Shown here: positions 10,801 to 21,304 of the stretch, in pieces
Layout: the number at the start of each line of letters is the position of its first letter
Position numbering within the stretch: the first letter of the stretch is position 1
Assembly (NCBI RefSeq): GCF_910594005.1
Contig: NC_057828.1
Span: 4,228,235-4,292,234 of the forward strand
Source: Cervus elaphus
Lineage: Eukaryota > Chordata > Mammalia > Artiodactyla > Cervidae
Length of the DNA stretch: 64,000 bases
Direction of reading: 5' to 3'
Notes under the pieces: generated by a model
The model's database searches: none
What the model was told of the DNA's origin: nothing
Seen by the model: only the letters and a program-made list of their open reading frames with translations
Made by a program: the position numbers and the translations under genes

Positions 10801-11896
10801 TTCTCTTAGGCCTGGGCCTGAGTCCTATTTGTTTTTGCACACTTAACACTTGGTCCAGGGCGTGGGGCATAAAGGACTTTCACCAGCTATACTTGAAACG
10901 CATGAATGCAAATGTGAAACTCCAATGAATAATTTGATCAGGACTCAGGAAATTCATCTAGAATCTTGCATTGCCCACAGAGTCTTTGACTCTGGTAATT
11001 TAAACAAAGGAGATTTTATTGGAATGATTTTGAGATAGTCCAAGGATTGAGAAAGTAGAGAACTAGGCCTGGAAATGGGCAGGAGGCAAGGCAGCCCTTG
11101 AGGGCCAGGAAACTAGAAGTCAGGACTAACCAAGCAGTAGAAACACTATGATCAGTGTTACATTACTGAGGGAATGTCCCCCAGTCTTTTTAAAAAAATT
11201 GCTCACTCAATATTTAAAGCCCTGGAGAGACTCTATCAGCTATACAACAACCATGGCAGGAAGGATTTGATCTATTGGCTTCTGGAGTGGGAGTCAGGCA
11301 TCTGGATTTCCCACCTCAAAAAGGCAAACCCACAAAAGAAAGGTAACTCCTCCTAAGGGCAGGGTGTGTTAGGGAGGGGGGCATGGTGCCGGGCCACCAC
11401 AAAACAGCATGTTTCCAGAAAAGGAGGCTTTTAGAAAAGAGGTGTATGATTTCCAAAGTAGTGCAAATGTTCCCTTTCTGAAGCCTACCTTTTCTCCCTG
11501 CTGTTGGAGCCCCTGAGAGTACTGCCAATGCTGGAGTGAGGGAGGGGAGAGGAAAGGGTAAATGAAATGCTATCAGACTCATACCGGCCCCCTCCATCTT
11601 CCAAGCCCTGCTCTTCTGAAGTGGGACCTGTTCTCTTGGGAGCCAGGGGAATTCTCAAAACTGGTTTTATGGAGAGGCAGGTGGGCTCCTGGGGTCCTAC
11701 AATCAACCCATCTCTCGTAAAAGCAGTGTAGGTATGACATTTAGGTTCTTAGATTAAACAGACTTTTGTGGGTTGGATTGAGATGTTAGTCACTGAACAG
11801 TGTTACTAATTTCCAAACAACCTTCCTTTCCCCCTCTCTTCTTTTCTCTACAAATGTTTATTGAATGGCAGTCATTGAAAACCAAAACAGCCCCTT
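10801..11896. other. No recognised element
   Basis: About 1.1 kb of unique-looking sequence. ORFs up to 93 aa occur on both strands near 11316-11706, overlap each other and lack recognisable motifs. Confidence 0.45.
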
Positions 11897-12143
11897 TTTA
11901 AGCTCCAGTACTTTGACCATCTGATGTGAAGAATCATTGGAAAAGACCTTAATGCTGGGAAAGATTGAAGGCAAAAGGAGAAGGTGATGGCAGAGGATGA
12001 GATGGTTAGATAGCATCACTGATTCAATCGACATGAATTTGAGCAAATCCTGGGAGATAGTGGAAGACAGGGGAGCCTGGCATGCTGCAGTACATGGGAT
12101 CAAAAAGAGTCAGACGTGACTTAACGACTGAACAGCAACAACA
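11897..12143 (+). mobile_element. BovB LINE 3' end, older subtype
   Basis: The sense BovB 3' region starts at 'agctccagtactttgacc' and runs to 'gactgaacagcaacaaca'. It terminates in a CAACAA-type tail rather than the TGAACTGAAC repeat seen in most copies here. It is only about 250 bp long and heavily 5'-truncated. Antisense ORFs over it are shadows. Confidence 0.92.
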
Positions 12144-12384
12144 TGGAACTTCCAGTCTAGTGGGAGAAAACAGATATGAAACAAAAAAACCACTCAACTG
12201 AGCACTTATTTGTAAACTCATTCTGTACTATATGCAATAAGTAGTGTCATGACAGAGACCTACTTCAGATGGGGGAGATATGAAAAGGTCTCTGAGGAAA
12301 TGACACACTGACTGAAGACTTGAATGCCTTAGGCAAATTGCTTCATTCCTCGATTTCCATCTCATCACAAAAAGTTCTGTCTTG

Positions 12385-12580
12385 CAGTTCTCAACCCTGG
12401 GTAGTGTTCAGGCGTATCATTTTGTTGCTGTTGTTGTCATCACAATGATTCAGGGGGTATAACTGAAAGTTTGTGTACAGAAGCGTGAATACTAAAGGCT
12501 AACGAGGGTTCTGCATAATAAAGAAGAATCCTGCTTGAAATGTTAACAACATCTTCATCTGAGAAGCCCTATAGGCAGCC
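12385..12580 (+). repeat. Ancient hAT/MER-like DNA transposon relic
   Basis: Starts with 'gcagttctcaaccctgg', carries 'ttgttgtcatcacaatgatt' and 'aggctaacgagggttctgca', and ends near 'aagaatcctgcttgaaatg'. The layout matches a short non-autonomous hAT element family of mammals. I do not assign the exact name. Confidence 0.45.
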
Positions 12581-12639
12581 AAGCTCATCAGGAGAGCTGC
12601 TCCTCAGCGTTTGTTGCTCTGGAAGTGATGGGATGGAAT

Positions 12640-12925
12640 CAGATTGGCACAGCTTGAGTCCCCCTGTCCACCCCTGAACCAAGCACAGTGACTCAGAGTG
12701 GGAAGGGGTGAAACTGCCAAGGCAGATAGTGGTGCTGAATTTCTGCTGGGCTGGTGGAGAAGCTGATGGCCATTACGTGGGTGAGAAGGGCAGTTGTGCA
12801 AGATGAGGCTGGATAGGGAGGCAGGGCTGATCACTCGGGGCCTTGTCAAAGATTCTGGATTCCTCCTGAGTGCCCTGGGAGACCACAGACAGGTTTTAAG
12901 CAGGGGAAGAGGATGGCATAATTTG
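12640..12925 (+). repeat. L2-like/ancient relic
   Basis: 'tggatagggaggcagggctg', 'cggggccttgtcaaagattctgg' as spaced motifs, and 'acaggttttaagcagggg' match an ancient mammalian interspersed repeat that continues L2-type text. It is diverged, and the family assignment is tentative. Confidence 0.4.
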
Positions 12926-12957
12926 TGCCAAGCTTCAGAGAGTGTACACTAAATTTT

Positions 12958-12988
12958 AGTGGGACATGACTGAGTGACTGAGCACATA
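12958..12988 (+). repeat. Tiny Bov SINE/BovB terminal fragment
   Basis: 'gggacatgactgagtgactg' followed by 'agcaca' is the common 3' terminus of Bov-tA and BovB. Only about 30 bases survive, so the parent element cannot be decided. Confidence 0.5.
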
Positions 12989-13369
12989 TGGGCTTCTTGC
13001 CTAGACCTTCCTCTGTGGAAGAAAGACTGTATCTCCTCTGCTTCTTTTACCTTCTCCTTTCTTCTGTCTTTTTAATGAATAGATTCCATTGTCTTCTACC
13101 TAGAGATAAAGGACAAAGGCAGAATTGTGCTCTGGGAAAGCACTATTCTTTCATAGGCCTTTATCAAGTGTGGTTTTCTGATCTGCATCACATGACAAAA
13201 TCTGCTTTCTGCTCTGGAAATGAGAGTTGGAAATGAGCAAGTGTTCTTATCCCAGGAAGTCATTTTCTTAATCCAATTAATTACCTAGTGGAAAATCTCT
13301 CCATCCCAGCAATGCTTATGCTGTGATGGCCAAGTCCAGGGCATCGCCAACATATCTTTGCAAATTTCA

Positions 13370-13635
13370 TTAGCAGTGGCTATTTCCATTTTCTTCTAGG
13401 TCATTAATGAGTTTGTTAAATGAGGTCAGTTCCAGCACCAGCCTCTGACATGCCCTAGTGGACCTTTTGCTTCCAACCAGATGTACTTCCCATTTATCCC
13501 TGATTATGTAGTATTTTCACCCTGCCAGCAATCCATTTAGATGAGAGCATTCAAAAACAGGCCAATTTAATTTGAAGCACAACTTTTACGGAAGTAGTTG
13601 TCAAATGCATTTCTGATGCCCACATAATGTTACTG
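13370..13635 (-). repeat. L3/CR1-like LINE relic (RT region)
   Basis: Antisense motif series typical of CR1/L3 reverse transcriptase: 'aggtcattaatgagtttgtt', 'ttccagcaccagcctctgac', 'ccagcaatccatttag' and 'gtcaaatgcatttctgatgc' in the expected order. CR1/L3 elements died before the placental radiation. This would be one of the oldest recognisable pieces in the window. Confidence 0.45.
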
Positions 13636-14076
13636 TACTCTTGTCACCTGCTCACTCTTCTGTTCTCTTTTATACTTCTTCCTATTGCTTTTTGCCAAAC
13701 AAGTTTTTTTCAATTGTAATAAAATGCACATAACATAAAATTTACTACCTTAGCCATTTTAAGTGTACAGTTCAGTAATGTTAAGTATATCCATACTGTT
13801 GTGCAAGTAATCCCCAGGACAATTTTATCTTGCAAAATTAAACTCTATACCCATTGAACAACCATTCTCATTTTCTCTTCCTCTAAGCCCCTGGAGCCTA
13901 CCACTCTACTTTCTGCTTTTACAAATTTGGTTACTCTAGATACCCTGTGTGAGTAGAATCATAGAGTATTTATCTTTTTGTGACTTACTTATTTCACTTA
14001 GCATAATGCCCTCAAGGTTGATTCACATCGAAGCATGTGCCAGAATTTCTTTCCCTTTAAGACTAAATGATATTCC

Positions 14077-14078
<2 letters not shown>

Positions 14079-14129
<51 letters not shown>
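14079..14129. repeat. (TA)n microsatellite
   Basis: About 51 bases of perfect alternating TA inside an L1 3' UTR, where the L1 text would read 'tattccattgtatg'. It is long enough to be length-polymorphic and prone to assembly error. Confidence 0.95.
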
Positions 14130-14131
<2 letters not shown>

Positions 14132-14517
14132 CATCATATACATATATTCCATTATATGTATCTACATATGTCTACACTAAATTTTGATTGTCCATACATC
14201 TGTTAATGGACACTTGGGTTGCTTCTCCCTTTCAGTTAATGTGGATATTGCTGCTATGAACATGGGTGTACATTTCTTTCAATTCTTTTATTTATATACC
14301 CAGAAGTGAAATTGCAGAATCATATGGAAATTCTATTTCTAATAGAATTTTTTAGAGACTGTTCTACTATTTTCCACAGGGGGTCACCATTTAACATTCC
14401 TACTAACAGTGGGCCAAATTTTCAGTTTCTCTATACCTTTCCCAGCATTTGTTATTCCTGTCTTTTTGACTGTACCCAACCTAATGGATATAAAGTGACA
14501 TTTCATGGTGGTTTTGG

Positions 14518-14729
14518 TCTTCCCAGTGGCTCAGATGGTGAAGAATCTGCCTGCAGTGCAGGAGACCTGGGCTTGATGCTAGGTTGGGCAGGTCTCCTGC
14601 AGGACGGCGTGGCAGCCCACTCCAGTATTCTTGCCTGGAGAGTCCCCATGGACAGGGGAGCCTGGTGGGATGCAGTCCTTGGGGTCACAGTCAGACTCGA
14701 CTGAGTGACTAAGCACACAGCACGGTCCC
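14518..14729 (+). mobile_element. Bov-tA SINE nested in L1, 12-bp TSD
   Basis: Complete Bov-tA body ('cttcccagtggctcagatgg' to 'tgagtgactaagcacacag'). The flanks tggtggttttgg (14506-14517) and tggtggttctgg (14730-14741) form a 12-bp TSD with one change. The host L1 reads continuously once the SINE and one TSD copy are removed. Confidence 0.95.
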
Positions 14730-15364
14730 TGGTGGTTCTGGTTTGCATCTCTACAATGACTAGTGATGCTGAGCACCTCTTCATAGCTTGTTAACCACTT
14801 GAATATCTTGTTTGGAGAAATATCTATCTAAGTTCTTTGCTCATTTTTTAGTTAGGTTTTTTGTGTTGTCATAAGAGTTCTTTATATATTCTAGATATTA
14901 ATCTTTTTATCAGATATATGACTTGCATTTCCCTTATTCCATAAGCCACTTTTTCATTCTGTTGATTGTGTTTTTTGATGTATAGAAGTTTTCAATTCTG
15001 GCTTAATCTCCTAATGAGTTTTATGATTTTAGAAATTATCATTTCTCTTGCAGAAATTACCATTCTGTGTATTTGTCACACTTTTTTTCTCTATTATCCA
15101 ATTCTGATACTTCACCTTCTTTAGGGTTAGCATTTCTGAATCATAACTGTTGGCATCAATTTCCACAATATGAAAGAAATCTTAGTAATGGCTTGAAATA
15201 AGAAAAATAAGAAGGTGGGTAGGTAGTTTGTTGCTTCATTTGGAAAAATTAAGAAGTGACCGGGGTGAGTGAACATTAACTCTAATAATGATCTTTAACA
15301 CTGCATAACATTCTATGGCCAATCTTGTCTTTTTTCCAATGATCCTGCATAAAAGAAATTGTAA

Positions 15365-15440
15365 CTCCCACTTTACAGGTGAGAAAACTGAGATTAAAGA
15401 GAGGTATCTTGTTCAGTTTCACAAACGTTACAAACATTCT
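15365..15440 (-). repeat. MIR fragment
   Basis: Antisense MIR core: 'ctttacaggtgagaaaactg', 'agattaaagagaggtat', then weak continuation. It is short but has the standard motif order. Confidence 0.55.
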
Positions 15441-15629
15441 TCTGTTCTGTACAACACCTCCAAGGAGATGTTTGGAAACCCTTCTGAAAATAAGTGAAGA
15501 ACCTCTTACCTCATTCCTCTCGTTTGAGCCTGCCCTGTGCTACAAAGTTGAGACTTGCTTACCTATTAGATGCAGGCATTGCACTGTGAACTTCACATGC
15601 CTTAGTTCATTGATCCACCTCACTGTGCA

Positions 15630-15740
15630 AGGCAGTCTGAGGCTCAGAGAAGTTAAAGAATTTTGCCCAAGATCACACTTCCAAAAAGTGGTAGAGCAAG
15701 AATTTGTACCCAAGCCAGCCTGATTCCAAAGCTGCTTCAT
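15630..15740 (-). repeat. MIR fragment
   Basis: Antisense MIR: 'ctgaggctcagagaagttaa', 'gcccaagatcacac', 'gtggtagagcaagaatttg', 'cagcctgattccaaa'. The core and the tRNA-related side both remain visible. Confidence 0.75.
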
Positions 15741-15789
15741 CCCAAGTTTAGATCACAAAAGAGACCTTGAGTCAGAACATACTCTGCTT

Positions 15790-16067
15790 GCTGCTGCTGC
15801 TGCTGCTAAGTCGCTTCAGTTGTGTCCGACTCTGTGCAACCCCATAGACAGAAGCCCACCGGGCTCCCCAGTCCCTGGGATTCTCCAGGCAAGAACAGTG
15901 GAGTGGGTTGCCATTTCCTTCTCCAGTGCATGAAAGTGAAAATGAGAGGGAAGTCGCTCAGTCGTGTCCGACTCTTAGCGACCCTATGGACTACAGCTTA
16001 CCAGGCTCCTCCTTCCATGGGATTTTCCAGGCAAGAGTACTGGAGTGGGGTGCCATTGCCTTCTCCG
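15790..16067 (-). mobile_element. Bov-A2 dimeric SINE, perfect 11-bp TSD
   Basis: The antisense dimer begins with the terminal GCT microsatellite (gctgctgctgctgctgct). It then has two BovA-like monomers joined by a linker containing 'gcatgaaagtgaaaatgaga' (consensus CACTTTCACTTT-type). Identical flanks atactctgctt occur at 15779-15789 and 16068-16078. A perfect TSD and low divergence suggest a fairly recent insertion. Confidence 0.97.
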
Positions 16068-16194
16068 ATACTCTGCTTAAACTATCCTTATTATAAAGTA
16101 CCTCAAAAGACCCTTTGTTGATCAAATTATTTTGCTTAGACTTTCAGTCCCCTTTCATTTGCTGTATGTTTTAGAAAGGAGTTATAGTCTCAGA

Positions 16195-16400
16195 TATCTG
16201 CTCTGCAGTGAACTAGCTGTGAAACTGTAGATAAGTAGCAAACTCCTCTTGGCCTTGATTTTTTCATCTGAAAACTATCCATTATATCACGTACTTCATG
16301 TGGTTGACTTGAGTAGTAAATGAAATAATATATGCACAAATGCTTAGCAGATAGCCTAGCCCATGGTAAGCACTCAGTAAATTTTAGCTATTTTATTAAT
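16195..16400 (+). repeat. MIR SINE
   Basis: Nearly full-length MIR in sense: 'actagctgtgaaactgtag', 'ggccttgattttttcatctg', 'gtagtaaatgaaataatat', 'atggtaagcactcagtaaat'. Confidence 0.8.
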
Positions 16401-16589
16401 TTATAAAATTTAAAATACATTTTATAAACAAATTTGACCCATATAGTATATAGCATATACTATATGTCCTTCTCTTAGTCCTTCATGATTTTTCCTTGTT
16501 AAACAGAGTACATAAAAGGAGACTCACAGTGAAATCTTTTGCTGGTAAAGTTAACTACAGGTAGGTTCTGCATCAGAACTTGATATTGC

Positions 16590-17060
16590 TGTAAATTATT
16601 AAAAAGCCTAAGCAATGTTATAGACACACAGTACTTATTCTCTCACATAAAAGAAATCCAGAGATAGGAAATTCAGAGCTGGTATGGCAACACCATGAAG
16701 TCTTTCAGACACGGGTTCTATCTCTTTGGTTTCACTAGCGCTAGAGCATAGTCTTTAACTTCAAAGTGACCTAACGGTTCAGCGTGGTTGCAGAAGCTCA
16801 GCCATCATGCCCCTATTTGAGAAAGCAGAAAGGAGGAAAAACAGAAGAACAGACAAGGCACAGCTTTCAGTTCTAAGGAGTCTTTTTGGAATCTCATATA
16901 GCACTCTCATTTATATATCATTGGCCAGTCTTTAATCAGTACTGGCTTACTGGCTTTATGTAGCAGCAAGACAGGCTTGGAAATGTCATCTTTTAATTGG
17001 TTTCATTTCCACCCTTATTAGAATCTGGTTACTAAGAAAGAAGGGGAAAGGGATCCTGGG
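16590..17060 (+). repeat. Unassigned ancient repeat-like segment
   Basis: Phrases such as 'gagctggtatggcaacacca', 'gaagctcagccatcatgccc' and 'gaatctggttactaagaaag' follow the order of an ancient mammalian interspersed repeat I recognise but cannot name. A shorter relative may lie at 20420-20640. No coding content. Confidence 0.35.
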
Positions 17061-18447
17061 ATGGTAATTTGCAGTCTCTGCCTCAGAGGCAAAAATTGGT
17101 GTGCACTGAGGTTTTAGAGCAACTGTATCTAGAGTTGCTCCTGAGGCTGGAGAGAGTCTGGGGAAACGACAGACTCAGGGATCTCTGTTTATGTGTATTA
17201 GATATTGAAGTTGCATAGGAAGTTTATTTTGCTAAAACTGTTCTACAGCCTACAGTAATTCTACAAACTACTATTAGAAAGCAAGGGGCTATTACCATTC
17301 ATTCCAGTCCACTAGTCATACCACCAGTCCATTCAGAATAAGACTGAAGGCAGGAATATTACATAAAGGAATAGAGAGAGGTTATACCAGGATATTTGAG
17401 GTAATAAAAACTTACCTATGTGCATGTCCCTATAGCAAATTAGAGGAGCAATCACCTTGAGTTGTTGTGTTGTGCTGTGGAAGCTGTGTGAAGAAAGGTG
17501 AGGTCTCTTTCCCTTATGCACATGGCTGTACCCATTTTGATGTTGGATCTGAACTCATGTTATGATTACATTGGATTTAACCTCATGTGCGCAGAACCAA
17601 TTAAATGTTTTAATCAATGATTCCACTGGCCTTTCAAGTCTTATTTTGGGTAAGCAAATGTTTTGGTTTTTTAGAGGTAGATCTGCATTCCAATTTCCTG
17701 TTCCAGCAGACTCATGGGGATCGTTCTGCTGTCAGATCATGTGTTCTGATTTCTGGTACTCTGTGCTCTGCCAAAGGATTGATTCACTCTTGCCCACATG
17801 TTCCTCGGGCCTAGTGCATCAGTAGATATTTGATAAATGTTTGTTGACAGTAATTGCTACTAATTATGCAATGCAATCGAGTTTTAAAAATGCACAGGCC
17901 CTCACTTTAAAACTGTCTTCAGAATCTGTTTGGTAAGATCATGTAATAATGAGGTCAGGGTTTTTTTCCTTCAGTGGCTAAAGTTTTTTTGAAGGATGTA
18001 ATATTGAGCCTTCAGATGTTGGAAGTCAATTCCAAAGAAAACAGGACTTGGAGGAGGACCCAGGAGAGGGAAGCCCGCAGTGAGCACTTGCTTAACAAAA
18101 TACTTGTCCTCATGCTGGGACTGGCCTTCCCACCCTCTTGATGGGTTGCTCCTCATGGGGGCCCAGGTGCTGCTGCCAGAATGATCTGAGGTCGGGACCT
18201 TCCTCCTCTCCATCAAGGTGCCTCTCTCTTAAGCCCAGTGAACATATTTGCCCTGTCTCAGTTCAGAGTTCTGACACTGCAAAAGAAACCACTGCCTGGG
18301 CCTTCTGCATGAAGATACTCCTTTTTGCATCCCTACCTTATTGGTGGCCTACTCCTTGTTTCTTTGGAGGGTCCCCTTTCTGACATCTTTCTCAGTAGCT
18401 ACCAGACCTCTGGGCTTCCTTTGTCACCATATAAGACTTCCTTTGTC
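17061..18447. other. No recognised element
   Basis: About 1.4 kb of unique-looking sequence. A short 'gatatttgataaatgtttgt' near 17826 resembles an ancient LINE tail. No coding exon is supported. Confidence 0.45.
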
Positions 18448-18450
18448 TTC

Positions 18451-18622
18451 CCCTCCTGCCACCAGACCCCCAGAAAGGAGGCTAGGCTCTTATTGCCTGA
18501 CCTCAGGGAGAAGGTGGAAGTCCCAGTTTCCTCAACCTCCCCCTCCTGCCACCAGACCCCCAGAAAGGAGGTCAAGCTCTTATTGCCTGACCTCAGGGAG
18601 AAACTGGAAGCCCCAATTTCTA
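18451..18622 (+). repeat. 90-bp tandem duplication
   Basis: Two head-to-tail units with exact 90-base period (18451 pairs with 18541). Both begin 'ccctcctgccaccagacccc' and share 'ctcttattgcctgacctcag'. The second unit is about 82 bases and drifts after 'gggagaa'. Because 90 is a multiple of three, it creates repeated peptides in two forward frames (18325-18720 and 18341-18775). There is no other sign that either frame is a gene. Confidence 0.93.
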
Positions 18623-18939
18623 GTGGGCTTCCTCCCACTGGAAGCCCCAGTGGGAACTGTTGTATATACTTTCTCACAAAATCACCTTGCAAAGACCTAC
18701 AGGTCTTTGGAGCACTCTGAGCCCACATGGATCTCTAGTGCCTATTCTTTGGGGAAAGCTGCACCCTGCCTCTGACTAACAAATTTTTGAAACCCACAGG
18801 GTTCAGAAGTTGAGGATTGCTTGTGTTTCTGGGACACCGTGTTATCAGAAAGGCAAGACAATAGAAAGGGGATTAGGAAAATGGTCCTGACCATGGGCAC
18901 GACTCTATAGCTTAATTCTAAAGCCTTTGTGGTGTAAAG

Positions 18940-19093
18940 CAGTGCTTTGAAACCTGACTACAGGTTAGAATCTCCTGGGAGACTTCTTAAAAATGTGGCC
19001 TCTTGGTTCTCACCCTAGGGTACTCTGATTCAGAGAAACTGACATGCAGACCAGACATCTGTGCTTTTGACGAGCTCCTTAGGTGGTCCTGGG
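18940..19093 (+). repeat. MER5A-type hAT element
   Basis: Begins 'cagtgctttgaaacctgact', carries 'gttagaatctcctgggagac' and 'actctgattcagagaaactg', and runs to 'gagctccttaggtggtcctgg'. This is the MER5A non-autonomous hAT order with a degraded right terminus. Confidence 0.75.
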
Positions 19094-20199
19094 GCAGTCA
19101 CTGGTTAGAGGATGTACACACAGAGAGCAGCCTTGTGTGAAGAGTGGTGTGCATCCATCTCAGTGTAGTGGGGGGCGTGCACTCTGGGCTGGAGGGGGCA
19201 CCGAGGGCCGTTGCCGTCTGCACTTGCAGAGTGTGCCTGGCTCGTCAAGGGGAAAACTGGAGGCCCTGGGGGCCGAACTTCCAAGCCAACTTAGCTTATG
19301 CAGGGAATGAGACCATCCCCAAAGGACAGAGTAGATCTGAAAGGGGTAAGCTAGAATGGACAGGAGGAAGGAGTTTTGCTAGAGCACTTGGGACGATGGA
19401 GCTGGGGATCTTTGTGGGGCTGTTGGAGGATTTTAGGACGAAAAATGGGTAAAAGGAGTTTCTGCTGTATGTTTTTCCATGTGACTGTCCCTTTAGCCAT
19501 ATCTTCCAGGACTTCATGAAAGACCTACTTAAGTTTTCAGGTTGTTTGGTTTGGGTTGATTTTGGATGTGACACCATGCTGGCATGTAGGCAGCCTTGTT
19601 TTTCATTCAGGTTATAGACATAAAAATACTGCCCTTGAAGGATTATGATGAGGAGTTGAGATACCCTATTTAATATCTCAGTCAAATAGTAGATGCTAAA
19701 ACAAACAAACAAAACACACAGCACAATTATTGAATTACCAGCAGTTACTGAGAGCATACATATGCCACATGGTGTGCTGGGCACCATGGAAAAGCAGAGA
19801 AATGAGGAGCCTACAGTCTGAATCAATTAACTTTTATCATAAATTTGTGCTCCAGAAAGATCTCTGACTCAAACATCATCAGACCTGACTGCATAAGCTT
19901 TGCAGAAAGTCTGTGAGAATTAGAACCACATATTTAAGAATCTGGCCAGATTCAAGAGTGTCTGAGCTGGAAAGGGCCATAGAGCATCCATTTCATTTTC
20001 CACATTTTCCTGATGAGGACCTCAGGCCTGCGGAGAGGGAGAACTTATAACTGAGATAAATTGTTATAATTTTTATTAAGTATTTAAAGATGTGGTTATT
20101 ATTTATGGAGCAACTCTAAAAGTTATGCCAATATAACCTTCTTAATAGACAGAGCATGAAGTATAAAATGTCAGTGCTAAAATTTTCCTAAGGGTCCCC
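19094..20199. other. Mostly unrecognised; weak L2/MIR text
   Basis: About 1.1 kb. The segment at 19730-19790 ('ttactgagagcatacatatg', 'tgtgctgggcaccatgg') and 19985-20050 ('ttcctgatgaggacctcag') look like eroded L2/MIR pieces. A 176-codon minus-strand frame at 19296-19826 has no recognisable domain and crosses these relics, so I do not call it a gene. Confidence 0.4.
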
Positions 20200-20300
20200 T
20201 GGTTCAGATTGCTTATTTTACTAATGAGGAAACTAGGGATATACTTTACTGTGTCTACTGCTGAGTCACAGCCTGTGGGTGAGTGTATCTCAGCAAGGTT
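20200..20300 (-). repeat. MIR fragment
   Basis: Antisense MIR core 'ttttactaatgaggaaacta' with a weak continuation to 'gctgagtcacagcctgtggg'. Confidence 0.5.
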
Positions 20301-20744
20301 TGAGGTAGGAGACTGGCAAATGATAGCGCAGCAGTCTTGAGTATTTTTTTCCAGAACGGTGTTGATAAACTGCTGCTCAAATACATTTCCTTTCCTTCCT
20401 TGACTGCCTGGTTTTATTTGACCACATAGCTACAAGTCAAGTGAAATAAAGAAAGGCAAAAATAAAGAAAGGACAAAGAATATGTGTATAAGTTAGGATG
20501 CATTTAAAGGCAAAGTGACATAATGCCTTACAATGGCTTAAGCAATAAAGATGTATAACTATCCTTGCAGCAAGAAATCTAGAGATAGAGGAGTCCAGAT
20601 TTGATGCATAGGCTCCATTTGTCATTAGAAACTCAGGTGTGTTTTTTTTTTTTTAATTTTCTATCCTGCCAACCTCAGTACATTGGTTTTTCTGTCCAAA
20701 GGCTGATGAGCCTAAAATAATTGTCTCAACGTTCAGCACTAGGT

Positions 20745-20872
20745 TTTGTGTGCTTGGTCGCTCAGTTGTGTTTGACTCTGCAACCCCATGGACTGGCCCG
20801 CCAGGGTCTTCTGTCCATGGGGATTCTTCTGGTAAGAATACTGGAGTGGACTGCCTTGCCCTCCTCCAGGAG
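20745..20872 (-). mobile_element. Bov-tA SINE, 5'-truncated
   Basis: Antisense Bov tail: 'gctcagttgtgtttgactct', 'gcaaccccatggactg', 'gaatactggagtggactgcc'. The flanks agcactaggtttt and agcatcaggtttt may be an eroded TSD (two changes). The tRNA-like head is missing. Confidence 0.85.
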
Positions 20873-21304
20873 CATCAGGTTTTATACATATTCAAAAAAG
20901 GAGAGATATAGAGGACTCTCAATTTATCTGTTTATCATGGACCAAAACTTTCCCTAGACAGGATTTCCCAAAATCCTCTGACAGGATTTTGCTGGGTCTC
21001 ATGACTGGATCTGTGTCACATGTCCTCTAATTTCCAGCAAAGAAAAAAGAAATTGTTCTGCCTGGCCCAAACCAATCATAATTCCCCTCCTAGGTCTGAA
21101 GAAAGATCCTTCTTTCTTTGAGATGTTTCTTCTCTGACAATGCAAAATTCCATAAACTACAGACAAGGGTAACACTGGGAAAGGAAAAAAGGTATAGCCA
21201 ATTTTACACATCAAGAGATTCGTAGATCTTGGTTTTTTTTTTTTTTTTTTGGAATAATACTTTGTAAGGCTACTTTCTAGATAGATTAGTAGCTATAATC
21301 TTGA
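20873..21304. other. Unique-looking, with a poly-T run
   Basis: Unassigned sequence with an 18-T run at about 21233-21250, probably the tail of a lost or unrecognised antisense retroelement. Nothing else is supported. Confidence 0.45.

Larger units (their letters stand above)
13690..15070 (-). mobile_element. Old L1 3' end with nested Bov-tA
   Basis: Antisense L1 3' UTR and late ORF2: 'tttactaccttagccatttt', 'tttcacttagcataatgccc', 'tggatattgctgctatgaac', 'atatctatctaagttctttg', 'tatcagatatatgactt'. It is of an older L1M-like grade than the ruminant L1s. A TA microsatellite (14079-14129) lies in the 3' UTR, and a Bov-tA splits it at 14518-14729. Confidence 0.88.

Noticed and set aside
15790..16067. 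(GCT)n run as a disease-type trinucleotide expansion
   Set aside because: It is the normal terminal repeat of Bov-A2 and only six units long.
18325..18720. Short repeated peptide as a secreted or structural gene
   Set aside because: No signal peptide, splice context or second line of evidence. The repeat is explained by DNA duplication. Kept only as a finding.
19296..19826. 176-codon minus-strand frame as a novel gene
   Set aside because: No recognisable domain, composition is unremarkable, it overlaps eroded L2/MIR-like text, and chance frames of this length are expected in 64 kb.
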